Below are positions 1 to 5,983 of a DNA stretch of 8,641 nucleotides, one piece after another. Every line of letters begins with the position of its first letter. Position 1 is the stretch's first letter. The notes below the pieces were generated by a model, which searched no databases, was not told the origin of the DNA, and was given only the letters and a program-made list of their open reading frames with translations. Origin of the DNA: Candidatus Omnitrophota bacterium (GTDB lineage: Bacteria > Omnitrophota > Gorgyraeia > B26-G9); assembly GCA_030630245.1 (NCBI GenBank), contig DAOVNL010000020.1, positions 1-8,641 of the forward strand, in the 5' to 3' direction. A program made the translations under genes and the position numbers.

Positions 1-921
1 AAAAGAAAAACAAGGAGGATCATAAATGAAAATCTCTCTGCTTCGGCTTCCGGCCTGATCAGCGCGATGATTTTGGGGGACAGGAGCCGGGTGCCGCGTC
101 TTTTTAATAAAGCATTACAGCGCTCAGGTACGGTGCATGTGCTTGCGGTATCCGGGCTGCATACTGGAATTGTTATAATTTTTGCGCTAATGTTTTTTAG
201 TATATTTACGCTGCATTACCGGCTCAGGTATATTCTGGTAATGGTGATTCTTGGTTTTTACTGTTGGTTTACCGGAAACCGTATCTCGGTTTTCAGGGCG
301 ACTATAATGGGCAGCGTTTTTTTGCTGGGCCAGGTGATCGATCGTGATTATGATCCGCTTAGTGCCTTGAGCCTTAGCGCGCTTATTATTCTTTGGATTA
401 ACCCTGCCGAGCTTTTTAATGCCGGATTTCAATTGTCTTTTTTAAGTGTGCTTTCAATTTTTCTTTTATCCGGCAGAATAATTAAGAGCTTTCCTGAGAA
501 GTATAAAGGCGCGAAGGTACCGCGTGTTTTTGTACAGGGGATTAGTGTGTCGCTTGGGGCATGGATAGGCACTGTCGGGATAGCTGCTTATTATTTTAAT
601 ATTTTCACGCCTGTGTCTGTGATAGCAAATTTAATTATTATTCCTTTGCTTTTCCTAATCATTTTAAGCGCGGTATTGTTTATTTGCTCAAGCCTGCTTG
701 TCCCCGCGTTTGCTCCGGTTTTAGCGCTAAACTGTGAATTTCTTGCGCTTTTAATGTATAAGGTTAATTCTTTGCTCATCGCTATCCCGGGAGCTTATAT
801 AATGCTTCCGGACATTGCTCTTGAGCACGTATTTGTGTATTATACTATTTTGCTGATACTTGTATTGAGGGGACGTTCATCAATGTATCAAATAGTTGAC
901 ATAGAAGATGAAATATTATAA
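1..921 (+). CDS. comEC: ComEC/Rec2 competence channel, 3' part (5' end outside window)
   Basis: This is the membrane channel that carries single-stranded DNA across the inner membrane in natural transformation. The frame is open from base 1 with no stop, so the gene starts left of the window; the ATG at 67 is internal. The residues just before it (GLISAM) and after it (ILGDRSRVP) read continuously as the family's conserved GDR segment. Counting that Met as 1, visible landmarks are HVLAVSGLHTGIV (24-36), the best ComEC signature, FNAGFQLSFLSVLS (117-130) and TPVSVIANLIIIPL (181-194). About seven hydrophobic segments follow one another. The protein ends soon after the last one. The C-terminal metallo-beta-lactamase-like domain found in many ComEC proteins is absent. 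Codons from 865 on overlap the inverted repeat of the downstream element, so the last ~18 residues (from LRGRSS) are probably element-derived. Family call is secure; whether this truncated form works is unknown. Confidence 0.93.
   Translation, partial: KRKTRRIINENLSASASGLISAMILGDRSRVPRLFNKALQRSGTVHVLAVSGLHTGIVIIFALMFFSIFTLHYRLRYILVMVILGFYCWFTGNRISVFRATIMGSVFLLGQVIDRDYDPLSALSLSALIILWINPAELFNAGFQLSFLSVLSIFLLSGRIIKSFPEKYKGAKVPRVFVQGISVSLGAWIGTVGIAAYYFNIFTPVSVIANLIIIPLLFLIILSAVLFICSSLLVPAFAPVLALNCEFLALLMYKVNSLLIAIPGAYIMLPDIALEHVFVYYTILLILVLRGRSSMYQIVDIEDEIL
865..883 (+). repeat. left 19-bp inverted repeat of the RAYT element
   Basis: TTGAGGGGACGTTCATCAA, identical to the reverse complement of 1918-1936. 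It overlaps comEC codons for Leu-Arg-Gly-Arg-Ser-Ser. Pairing does not extend on either side of the 19 bp. Confidence 0.92.
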
Positions 922-930
922 AGTTAATAT

Positions 931-1908
931 ATGCCACGTCAAGCGAGAATAGATTATCCTGGAGGACTGCATCACGTAATCAGCCGAGGGATAGAGCGAA
1001 AAGCAATATTCCAAGAAGAAGCTGATAAAGAAGCCTTCCTTAAACGAATAAAAGACCAGTTAGCCAAAAGCAGCATGCAAAGTTACGCATGGTGCATTAT
1101 GGGCAACCATTTTCATTTGTTATTGCAAACCGGAAGAACTAGATTGTCTGAGTTTATGCGAAGACTATTAACGAGTTACGCGGTTTACTATAACGCAAAG
1201 CATAAGCGGAGCGGATATTTATTTCAAAATAGATATAAGTCGATAATATGTGATAAGGACAGGTATTTACTGTTGTTGATAAGATATATTCATTTGAATC
1301 CGGTTAAAGCAAATATAATACATATAGATAGATTGAATAAGTATAAATGGACAGGGCATAAGGAATTAATGGGAAATGCAACAGAAGGAATAATTGAACG
1401 AAAAGAAGTCCTTGGTTTTTTTGGGAATAGGCAGCATCAAGCACGGGAAAAATATATAGAATTTGTAAAAGAAGGGGTAGGTGTAAAAGAAGATTATGAT
1501 GGAGGCGGGCTGATAAGGAGTGCAGGTGGAATCAGCGAGTTAACGAAGAGACGTTTTGATGAGAAAGAAATGTATGATGATCGAATTTTAGGGGATGGAG
1601 ATTTTGTAGAGCAGGTATATGCGCAGTTGGATAAAGAGGATCAGATAAAACTGAAGAATGAGGAAGAATTATTGAATAAAATTAGCCGATTTTATGGACA
1701 GAAGAAAGAAGATATTATTGCAAGGCCGACCAAAGGAGTCCGAGTGGCTAGGAATGTGTATTTATATTTAGGTAATAAGTATTTATCTAAAAACGTAACA
1801 GAATTAGGAAGGCAGTTGGGAATAAAGCAGCCGGCGGCAAGTATGGGGTTGGAAAAAGGGATGGATGAGGTAAATAGGATAGGTGGGGCAGCCAAGATAT
1901 TGATATAA
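931..1908 (+). CDS. REP-associated tyrosine transposase (RAYT) with C-terminal DnaA-like HTH
   Basis: A single-strand DNA transposase of the Y1/HUH superfamily (325 aa). The N-terminus MPRQARIDYPGGLHHVISRG is the standard RAYT opening. The metal-binding HUH motif is H60-F-H62 in GNHFHLLL, and the likely nucleophile is Tyr119 in RYIHLNPVKA, at the spacing expected for the family. YLFQNRYKS (96-104) is another conserved block. After the catalytic domain (1-150) come a linker and the segment ILGDGDFVEQV (219-229). Residues ~246-315 then resemble DnaA domain IV: VARNVYLYL (272-280) followed by a helix-turn-helix (LSKNVTELGRQLGIKQ, 285-300). The DnaA-box-reading DHST-type residues are replaced (KQPAAS), so DNA preference should differ. 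The ATG is 9 nt after the comEC stop with no Shine-Dalgarno, implying weak or leaderless translation. All catalytic residues are present, so it appears intact. Confidence 0.93.
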   Translation: MPRQARIDYPGGLHHVISRGIERKAIFQEEADKEAFLKRIKDQLAKSSMQSYAWCIMGNHFHLLLQTGRTRLSEFMRRLLTSYAVYYNAKHKRSGYLFQNRYKSIICDKDRYLLLLIRYIHLNPVKANIIHIDRLNKYKWTGHKELMGNATEGIIERKEVLGFFGNRQHQAREKYIEFVKEGVGVKEDYDGGGLIRSAGGISELTKRRFDEKEMYDDRILGDGDFVEQVYAQLDKEDQIKLKNEEELLNKISRFYGQKKEDIIARPTKGVRVARNVYLYLGNKYLSKNVTELGRQLGIKQPAASMGLEKGMDEVNRIGGAAKILI

Positions 1909-1917
1909 ATTGATGTT

Positions 1918-1936
1918 TTGATGAACGTCCCCTCAA
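1918..1936 (-). repeat. right 19-bp inverted repeat of the RAYT element
   Basis: TTGATGAACGTCCCCTCAA on the + strand, the exact reverse complement of 865-883, beginning 9 bp after the transposase stop codon. Confidence 0.92.
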
Positions 1937-1947
1937 GTTCTCAAGTT
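1932..1947 (+). repeat. 8-bp tandem duplication at the right element boundary
   Basis: CTCAAGTT occurs twice back to back (1932-1939 and 1940-1947). The first copy contains the last five bases of the right inverted repeat, so the duplication spans the element/host junction. Confidence 0.6.
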
Positions 1948-1949
1948 GT

Positions 1950-1978
1950 TTGACATCTATGGGGTGTTCGTATATAAT
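1950..1978 (+). promoter_or_regulatory. consensus sigma70-type promoter for gmhB-marC
   Basis: TTGACA at 1950-1955 and TATAAT at 1973-1978 are separated by exactly 17 bp: both hexamers and the spacing match consensus. Transcription should start near 1985, leaving a leader of roughly 28 nt before gmhB. An imperfect dyad, ACATC then GGTGT (1953-1967), overlaps the -35 box and spacer and could be an operator, but this is weak. Confidence 0.85.
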
Positions 1979-1992
1979 AATTTTTTAAGGTT

Positions 1993-1998
1993 AAGGAG
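1993..1998 (+). promoter_or_regulatory. ribosome binding site of gmhB
   Basis: AAGGAG lies 14 nt before the ATG at 2013. The spacer is longer than optimal and very A/T-rich. No better start is available downstream, because the catalytic DRDG motif begins at residue 8. Confidence 0.65.
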
Positions 1999-2012
1999 AT
2001 AAAATATATAAC

Positions 2013-2579
2013 ATGGAAAAAGTGATTTTTTTAGACAGAGATGGTGTAATTAACAGGGACAGAAATGGTTATGTTCGCTCATGGGCGGAGTTTGATTTTT
2101 TGCCCAATGTTTTTGCCGCTTTGCGCCGGCTTTCAGTTCTCGGATATAAAATAATAATAATTTCAAACCAGGCCGGTATCAGTAAGGGGCTTTATACCGA
2201 GGCAAGTCTTGCCGAAATGACGGAAAAAATGCTTGAGAGGATCAGACGAAACAGCGCTTCTATTCATGCCGTGCATTACTGTAATCATTGCGATGAGGAT
2301 AATTGCTTATGCCGAAAACCAAAAACCGGGCTTTTTAAGCAGGCGCTTTTGGGCAAGTCCGTGAATTTAAATGAAACTTTTTTTGTCGGGGACAGTCAAA
2401 GGGATGTTGAGGCGGGTAAGAACCTTGGATGCAAGACGATCCTTGTGCTCAGCGGCCATACTAAAACGGAACAGGAAGTGGCGAATTTTAAATTCAGGCC
2501 GGATTTTGTAGCAGTGGACCTGCTCGACGCGGTTGAATCGGTGATCGAGAAAAATGAAGAATCAAATAAGGGAATGTGA
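2013..2579 (+). CDS. gmhB: D-glycero-D-manno-heptose 1,7-bisphosphate 7-phosphatase (HAD family)
   Basis: Cytoplasmic HAD-superfamily phosphatase that removes the 7-phosphate from heptose 1,7-bisphosphate on the way to ADP-heptose for LPS inner core (188 aa, normal length). Motif I is D8-R-D10-G-V-I-N, motif II is S51-N-Q-A-G-I, motif III includes K102 in CRKPKTG, and motif IV is G126-D127-S. A structural zinc site is visible as C90-x-H92 and C98-x-C100, with a shorter loop than in E. coli GmhB. These features also occur in the related histidinol-phosphate phosphatase domain of HisB, but no histidine gene is nearby. GmhB is favoured. It is the first gene after a consensus promoter, and its stop codon overlaps a GTG in the next frame, so translation of the following gene is probably coupled to it. 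Confidence 0.88.
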   Translation: MEKVIFLDRDGVINRDRNGYVRSWAEFDFLPNVFAALRRLSVLGYKIIIISNQAGISKGLYTEASLAEMTEKMLERIRRNSASIHAVHYCNHCDEDNCLCRKPKTGLFKQALLGKSVNLNETFFVGDSQRDVEAGKNLGCKTILVLSGHTKTEQEVANFKFRPDFVAVDLLDAVESVIEKNEESNKGM

Positions 2580-2584
2580 AAATT

Positions 2585-3166
2585 ATGGTTATTATCGGAA
2601 AATTCATAGCAAGTTTTTGTGCTTTGCTTCTCGCTATTGATATTATCGGGCATTTGATCGCTTTTTTATCAGTGTCTGCTGAAATGAAACCTAAGCAGGT
2701 AAGAAAAAACCTGCTTAATTCTGTTTATTTTATCTTTTTTATTTCTATCGGTTTTATGTTTCTTTGCGGGCTTATTTTTGCCTTGACAGGTATCAGTCCT
2801 GTCGATTTGCAGATTGCCGCGGGGGTATTGTTGTTTGTTTTTTCGGTTTACGCGCTTTTGAGCAGGAAAGAGGAAATTTCTGTCGTGAAAAGCTCGACGC
2901 TATTTCCCGCGGCCGCGCAATTGATAATAAGCCCTGTGTTTCTGGTAATGCTGCTGGTTTTGATGAGCCTGAACGGCTTTATAATTACCCTGTTGTCTTT
3001 GCTTATAAATTTAATTATTGTGCTCTATGTTTTGCTCAACTGCTCAAAGCTGGTTGGGCTGCTTGAGCTCAGCGGCGTGAAAATTATATCCAGAGCTGTT
3101 AATATGCTGCTTTGCGCGTACGCGGTTATGCTGATCAGACAGGCAATAGCCGCTTTGATAAGCTAA
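2585..3166 (+). CDS. divergent MarC-family integral membrane protein
   Basis: A six-helix inner-membrane protein of 193 aa, in the usual MarC size range; the transported substrate of this family is not established. Predicted membrane segments are about 8-29, 45-67, 74-92, 108-128, 132-152 and 172-192. Family resemblance shows in AIDIIGHLIAFLSVSAEM (17-34), GISPVDLQIAAGVLLF (69-84), FPAAAQLIISP (107-117) and the final segment. Two conserved features are altered: the usual D-P-x-G turn reads D19-I-I-G22, and the G-P-G of the fourth helix reads I-S-P. I chose the ATG at 2585, 11 nt after an AAGGGA ribosome site (2568-2573). A GTG at 2576 overlapping the gmhB stop would add three residues but lies only 2 nt from that site. 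Either way it is co-transcribed with gmhB. Confidence 0.72.
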   Translation: MVIIGKFIASFCALLLAIDIIGHLIAFLSVSAEMKPKQVRKNLLNSVYFIFFISIGFMFLCGLIFALTGISPVDLQIAAGVLLFVFSVYALLSRKEEISVVKSSTLFPAAAQLIISPVFLVMLLVLMSLNGFIITLLSLLINLIIVLYVLLNCSKLVGLLELSGVKIISRAVNMLLCAYAVMLIRQAIAALIS

Positions 3167-3187
3167 CAGGCAATGGTGCCTGATTTT
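3167..3187 (+). terminator. weak intrinsic terminator or attenuator after marC
   Basis: Directly after the TAA stop, CAGGCA (3167-3172) pairs with TGCCTG (3177-3182) around a four-base ATGG loop, a 6-bp perfect stem. It is followed by ATTTT. The T-run is short, so termination may be partial. It sits at a natural boundary between the gmhB-marC unit and the anabolic cluster. Confidence 0.45.
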
Positions 3188-3210
3188 GGAAATAATAATG
3201 TGAGGTAGAA

Positions 3211-3618
3211 ATGGGAAAAAAAAGAGTAGTGCTGACATTTCCCCAGGAATTACTGGATAAACCGATCACTTATCATTTGATAAAAGATTATGACCTTATA
3301 GTAAATCTGCTGAGAGTCAAAATTACTCCAAAAGAAGAGGGGGTAATGGTCGTAGAAATTGAAGGCGATGATGATAAGTTTGAAGAAGGTGTTGCTTATC
3401 TTAAGAAAACAGGCGTAGCTATAGAGTCGCTTATTGAAGATATAAAGTGGGATGAGAAAAAATGCATTCATTGCACGGAATGTGTAACGGTTTGTCCTAC
3501 GAATGCTTTTGTTGTTGACAGGCAGCTAATGAAAATAACCTTTGATAAAGATAAATGTATCGCATGCGGCTTGTGTGTTTCGGTTTGTCCGTACCGTGCG
3601 ATGGAAATCGTTATTTAA
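3211..3618 (+). CDS. NIL-domain 2[4Fe-4S] ferredoxin, HcyF-like
   Basis: A 135-aa fusion of an N-terminal NIL domain (~1-75), a small alpha/beta fold also found at the C-terminus of methionine-transporter ATPases, with a bacterial-type ferredoxin. The cysteine ligands are C85-x2-C88-x2-C91-x3-C95-P and C116-x2-C119-x2-C122-x3-C126-P, giving two [4Fe-4S] clusters. In methanogens a NIL-ferredoxin works with a DUF39 protein to make homocysteine from aspartate semialdehyde and sulfide. This protein has the same architecture, and asd lies at the end of the same cluster, so that role is plausible but inferred; no DUF39 gene is in the window. Other NIL-ferredoxins may simply be electron carriers. 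GAGGT (3202-3206) precedes the ATG by 4 nt. The next gene follows after 15 nt. Confidence 0.88.
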   Translation: MGKKRVVLTFPQELLDKPITYHLIKDYDLIVNLLRVKITPKEEGVMVVEIEGDDDKFEEGVAYLKKTGVAIESLIEDIKWDEKKCIHCTECVTVCPTNAFVVDRQLMKITFDKDKCIACGLCVSVCPYRAMEIVI

Positions 3619-3633
3619 CAAGGGACTGATGAA

Positions 3634-4086
3634 ATGGCGATAAGAAAGACAAATATTCTTGATTCAAAGGCGATACAGTCTTTGGTTAATGAAAGCGCAA
3701 AAAAGCAGGAGGTCCTGCCGCGGTCATTAAATGATATTTATGAGAATGTCAGGGATTTTTTTGTTTTTTCTGAAGATGACAAAATCGCGGGATGCTGCGC
3801 TTTGCATATTACCTGGGAGGACCTGGCTGAGATCAGATCTCTTGTTGTTAAGCTAGAGAGCCGCGGCCATGGTATCGGCGGAGAATTAATTGGGGCTTGT
3901 GTGAGGGAGGCGCGTGATTTAAAAATAAAGAAGGTGTTTTTACTTACGAGAAAGCCCGATTTTTTTAAAAAGTTCGGTTTTGGCGAAATCGAAAAATCAT
4001 TACTTCCGCATAAGATCTGGAAGGACTGTACTTGCTGCGTGCTGTTTCCTGACTGTAATGAAATCGCGATGATGAAAGAATTATAA
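3634..4086 (+). CDS. argA: short-form N-acetylglutamate synthase (ArgA-type GNAT)
   Basis: A 150-aa GNAT acetyltransferase of the stand-alone kind that acetylates glutamate with acetyl-CoA, the first committed step of arginine synthesis. It lacks the amino-acid-kinase domain of classical ArgA. The acetyl-CoA pyrophosphate loop is R77-G-H-G80-I-G82 after the strand AEIRSLVV (65-72). LPRS (28-31) and the block LLTRKPDFFKKFGF (103-116) are typical. The Cys-rich ending, LPHKIWKDCTCC followed by FPDCNEIAM (124-146), is also typical of this subgroup. The specific NAGS assignment comes from remembered similarity; a different amino-acid acetyltransferase cannot be excluded, and no other arg gene is visible. 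AGGGA at 3621-3625 is 8 nt before the ATG, and it is probably co-transcribed with the ferredoxin upstream and leuC downstream. Confidence 0.8.
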   Translation: MAIRKTNILDSKAIQSLVNESAKKQEVLPRSLNDIYENVRDFFVFSEDDKIAGCCALHITWEDLAEIRSLVVKLESRGHGIGGELIGACVREARDLKIKKVFLLTRKPDFFKKFGFGEIEKSLLPHKIWKDCTCCVLFPDCNEIAMMKEL

Positions 4087-4117
4087 AAATCAGCAGATAC
4101 CTGATGTATTTGTTTGC

Positions 4118-4123
4118 AGGGAG
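4118..4123 (+). promoter_or_regulatory. ribosome binding site deciding the leuC start
   Basis: AGGGAG is 5 nt before the ATG at 4129. An in-frame TTG at 4114 lies upstream of this site and would add five residues absent from the family, so the ATG is preferred. Confidence 0.7.
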
Positions 4124-4128
4124 AAATA

Positions 4129-5436
4129 ATGGGATATACGATCACAGAAAAGATTTTCAGTGCCCACCTAAAGGGCAAAAAAGTTAAGGCGGATGAATTT
4201 GTCTACGCTAGTGTTGATCTGGCTTTAGGCAATGATATTACAGCGCCTATTGCTATTGATCAGTTTAAAAAAATCGGCATAGGAAAAGTCTTCAACCGAA
4301 AAAAAGTTGTTCTTGTTCCGGATCATTTTATTCCGGCTAAGGATATTAAAAGCGCTCAACAGGCAAAGGTCTTGCGTGAATTTGCCGCGGAGCAGAAAAT
4401 TGTTCATTATTATGAAGTGGGCAGGATGGGCATTGAGCACGCGCTTCTGCCGGAACTGGGGATCATCGAACCCGGCAAGCTTATTATCGGCGCTGATTCA
4501 CATACCTGTACTTATGGAGCTCTGAGTGCTTTTGCCACGGGTGTAGGGTCTACGGACCTGGCTGCCGTCTGGGCAACAGGTTACTGTTGGTTCAAGGTGC
4601 CTAAAACGATCAAGTTTATTTACAGAGGAAAATTTAAAAAATGGGTTTGCGGCAAGGACATTATTCTTTACACCATTGGAAAGATCGGGGTTGACGGTGC
4701 TCTTTATAAGGCAATGGAGTTCACCGGTCAGGTAATAAAATCACTGAGTATGGATGAGCGCCTTACTATGGCTAATATGGCTATTGAGGCAGGCGGGAAG
4801 TCCGGGATAATCGCCCCCGACGAGAAAACATTTGAATATTTGAAAACGGTCAACGCGAAGCGCTATAAGGGTAAATCAGGACAGAAGCAGTTCATCAGTG
4901 ATATGAAACGCTGGAAGAGTTTTTACAGCGACGCGGATGCTGAATATGAGACTGTTGTTGAGATCAATGTTTCTGATATTGAGCCGCAGGTGGCATTGCC
5001 GCATCTGCCGAGCAATACTAAAGCAGTCGGTAAGGTTAAAAAGATGCGGGTTGACCAGGTTGTGATTGGTTCCTGCACTAACGGCAGGATATCTGATCTT
5101 AGGATCGCGGCTAAAATACTAAAGGGTAAAAAAGTGCATCCTAAAGTGCGCTGTATTGTTTTTCCGGCTACACAGGCGATCTATCTAGAGGCTTTGAAAG
5201 AAGGACTGCTTGAGATATTTATTAATGCCGAGGCGGTTGTCTCTACGCCTACCTGCGGGCCTTGTCTTGGCGGACATATGGGGATCCTGGCTGAGGGAGA
5301 GCGCGCGGTTGCCACAACCAACAGAAATTTTGTGGGAAGAATGGGGCATAAAAACAGTGAAGTGGTCTTGAGTTCTCCGGCGGTTGCCGCCGCGAGCGCG
5401 ATAACAGGATATATAAGCCATCCTGACGCAGTATAG
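4129..5436 (+). CDS. leuC: 3-isopropylmalate dehydratase large subunit
   Basis: Aconitase-family large subunit (435 aa) that, with LeuD, isomerises 2-isopropylmalate to 3-isopropylmalate in leucine synthesis. The three [4Fe-4S] cluster ligands are visible: Cys316 in GSCTNGR and Cys376/Cys379 in [23 protein letters not shown] (121-132) is the conserved DSH block. Length and separate small subunit fit the shorter (~420 aa) LeuC/HacA group common in anaerobes and archaea, rather than the ~470-aa E. coli type. Members of that group can also act on citramalate-derived substrates or homoaconitate, but LeuD and LeuB next door support leucine or the citramalate route to isoleucine. leuD begins 46 nt downstream. 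The start was chosen by the AGGGAG site. The cluster should make the enzyme oxygen-sensitive. Confidence 0.93.
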   Translation: MGYTITEKIFSAHLKGKKVKADEFVYASVDLALGNDITAPIAIDQFKKIGIGKVFNRKKVVLVPDHFIPAKDIKSAQQAKVLREFAAEQKIVHYYEVGRMGIEHALLPELGIIEPGKLIIGADSHTCTYGALSAFATGVGSTDLAAVWATGYCWFKVPKTIKFIYRGKFKKWVCGKDIILYTIGKIGVDGALYKAMEFTGQVIKSLSMDERLTMANMAIEAGGKSGIIAPDEKTFEYLKTVNAKRYKGKSGQKQFISDMKRWKSFYSDADAEYETVVEINVSDIEPQVALPHLPSNTKAVGKVKKMRVDQVVIGSCTNGRISDLRIAAKILKGKKVHPKVRCIVFPATQAIYLEALKEGLLEIFINAEAVVSTPTCGPCLGGHMGILAEGERAVATTNRNFVGRMGHKNSEVVLSSPAVAAASAITGYISHPDAV

Positions 5437-5440
5437 TTTG

Positions 5441-5459
5441 ATTGAAAACAAAGTTCAAT
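5441..5459 (+). other. short stem-loop between leuC and leuD
   Basis: ATTGAA (5441-5446) and TTCAAT (5454-5459) are perfect inverted repeats with a 7-nt loop. Two G-U pairs could extend the stem. It is A/T-rich with no T-run after it, so it is not a terminator. A role in mRNA processing or stability is possible, but chance is also plausible. Confidence 0.3.
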
Positions 5460-5482
5460 TGCAAAAGAAAAGGAACAGGTTG

Positions 5483-5983
5483 ATGAAAATTAAAGGAAAA
5501 GCCTGGAAGTTCGGTAATAATATCAATACTGATGAGATTATTGCCGCAAGATATTTGAATACCTTTGACGCGAAGGAGTTGGGAAGCCACTGCATGGAGG
5601 ATATTAATAAAGAATTTCCGAAAAAAATAAGTAAGGGGGATATTATAGTTGCCGGGAAGAATTTCGGCTGCGGATCATCCAGAGAACACGCTCCGATCGC
5701 GATTAAAGGATGCGGGATTTCCTGCGTTATCGCGGAAAGTTTTGCCCGTATTTTCTACCGCAACGCGATTAATATCGGGCTGCCGATACTTATCAGCCAA
5801 GACGCCCCCAGACATATCAAAGAAAAGAATATAATCGAGATAAATGCTATTGATGGTGTTATTAATGACCTGACACAGAAGAAAACTTATTCGACCGATA
5901 AGTTTGCTGATTTCATGCAGGAGATAGTAAATTCCGGGGGGCTGTTGAATTGGATTAGAAAGAAAGGATTAGCAAAAAGATGA
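5483..5983 (+). CDS. leuD: 3-isopropylmalate dehydratase small subunit
   Basis: The swivel-domain subunit (166 aa) that completes the active site of LeuC. The N-terminus MKIKGKAWKFG leads into NINTDEII, and the substrate-binding loop NFGCGSSREHAP is at 60-71, followed by ESFARIFYRNAINIGLP (85-101). The specificity loop reads ARYLNTFD. YLNT is, as I recall, the usual bacterial form; the YLRT version is linked to homoaconitase in methanogens, so isopropylmalate is the likely substrate. The ATG at 5483 gives the usual family length and follows an AGGAAC-type ribosome site. A TTG at 5438 would add a 15-residue basic tail unlike the family. The stop codon overlaps the next start by four bases (ATGA at 5980-5983), so the next protein is probably translated from the same ribosomes. 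Confidence 0.93.
   Translation: MKIKGKAWKFGNNINTDEIIAARYLNTFDAKELGSHCMEDINKEFPKKISKGDIIVAGKNFGCGSSREHAPIAIKGCGISCVIAESFARIFYRNAINIGLPILISQDAPRHIKEKNIIEINAIDGVINDLTQKKTYSTDKFADFMQEIVNSGGLLNWIRKKGLAKR

Larger units (their letters stand above)
865..1936 (+). mobile_element. RAYT (Y1/HUH transposase) element bounded by 19-bp inverted repeats
   Basis: A 1072-bp unit consisting of one transposase gene between two perfect 19-bp inverted repeats, TTGAGGGGACGTTCATCAA at 865-883 and its exact reverse complement at 1918-1936. The left repeat lies inside the comEC frame and the right one ends 13 bp before the -35 box of the next gene. I see no target-site duplication, as expected for single-strand HUH chemistry. 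The gene inside is A-rich at third positions compared with comEC and gmhB, which use many GCG/GGC-type codons, suggesting separate ancestry. The boundaries are inferred from the repeats; the true cleavage sites could differ by a few bases. Confidence 0.72.

Noticed and set aside
896..922. Possible promoter for the transposase (TTGACA at 896, TATAAA at 917)
   Set aside because: The -35 hexamer is perfect but the spacing is only 15 bp and the -10 is imperfect. The start site would fall almost on the ATG. Too weak to annotate.
4087..4128. Leucine leader, T-box or other attenuator upstream of leuC
   Set aside because: Only 42 nt separate argA from leuC, with no Leu-codon run, no T-box motif and no terminator hairpin.
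3738..4178. 146-codon open frame on the minus strand across argA and into leuC
   Set aside because: It is antisense to a clear GNAT gene, has no recognisable domain or ribosome site, and its composition mirrors the gene on the + strand.
5438..5482. N-terminal extension of LeuD from a TTG start
   Set aside because: The added 15 residues are basic and unlike the family, and a better ATG with a ribosome site at 5483 gives the normal length.
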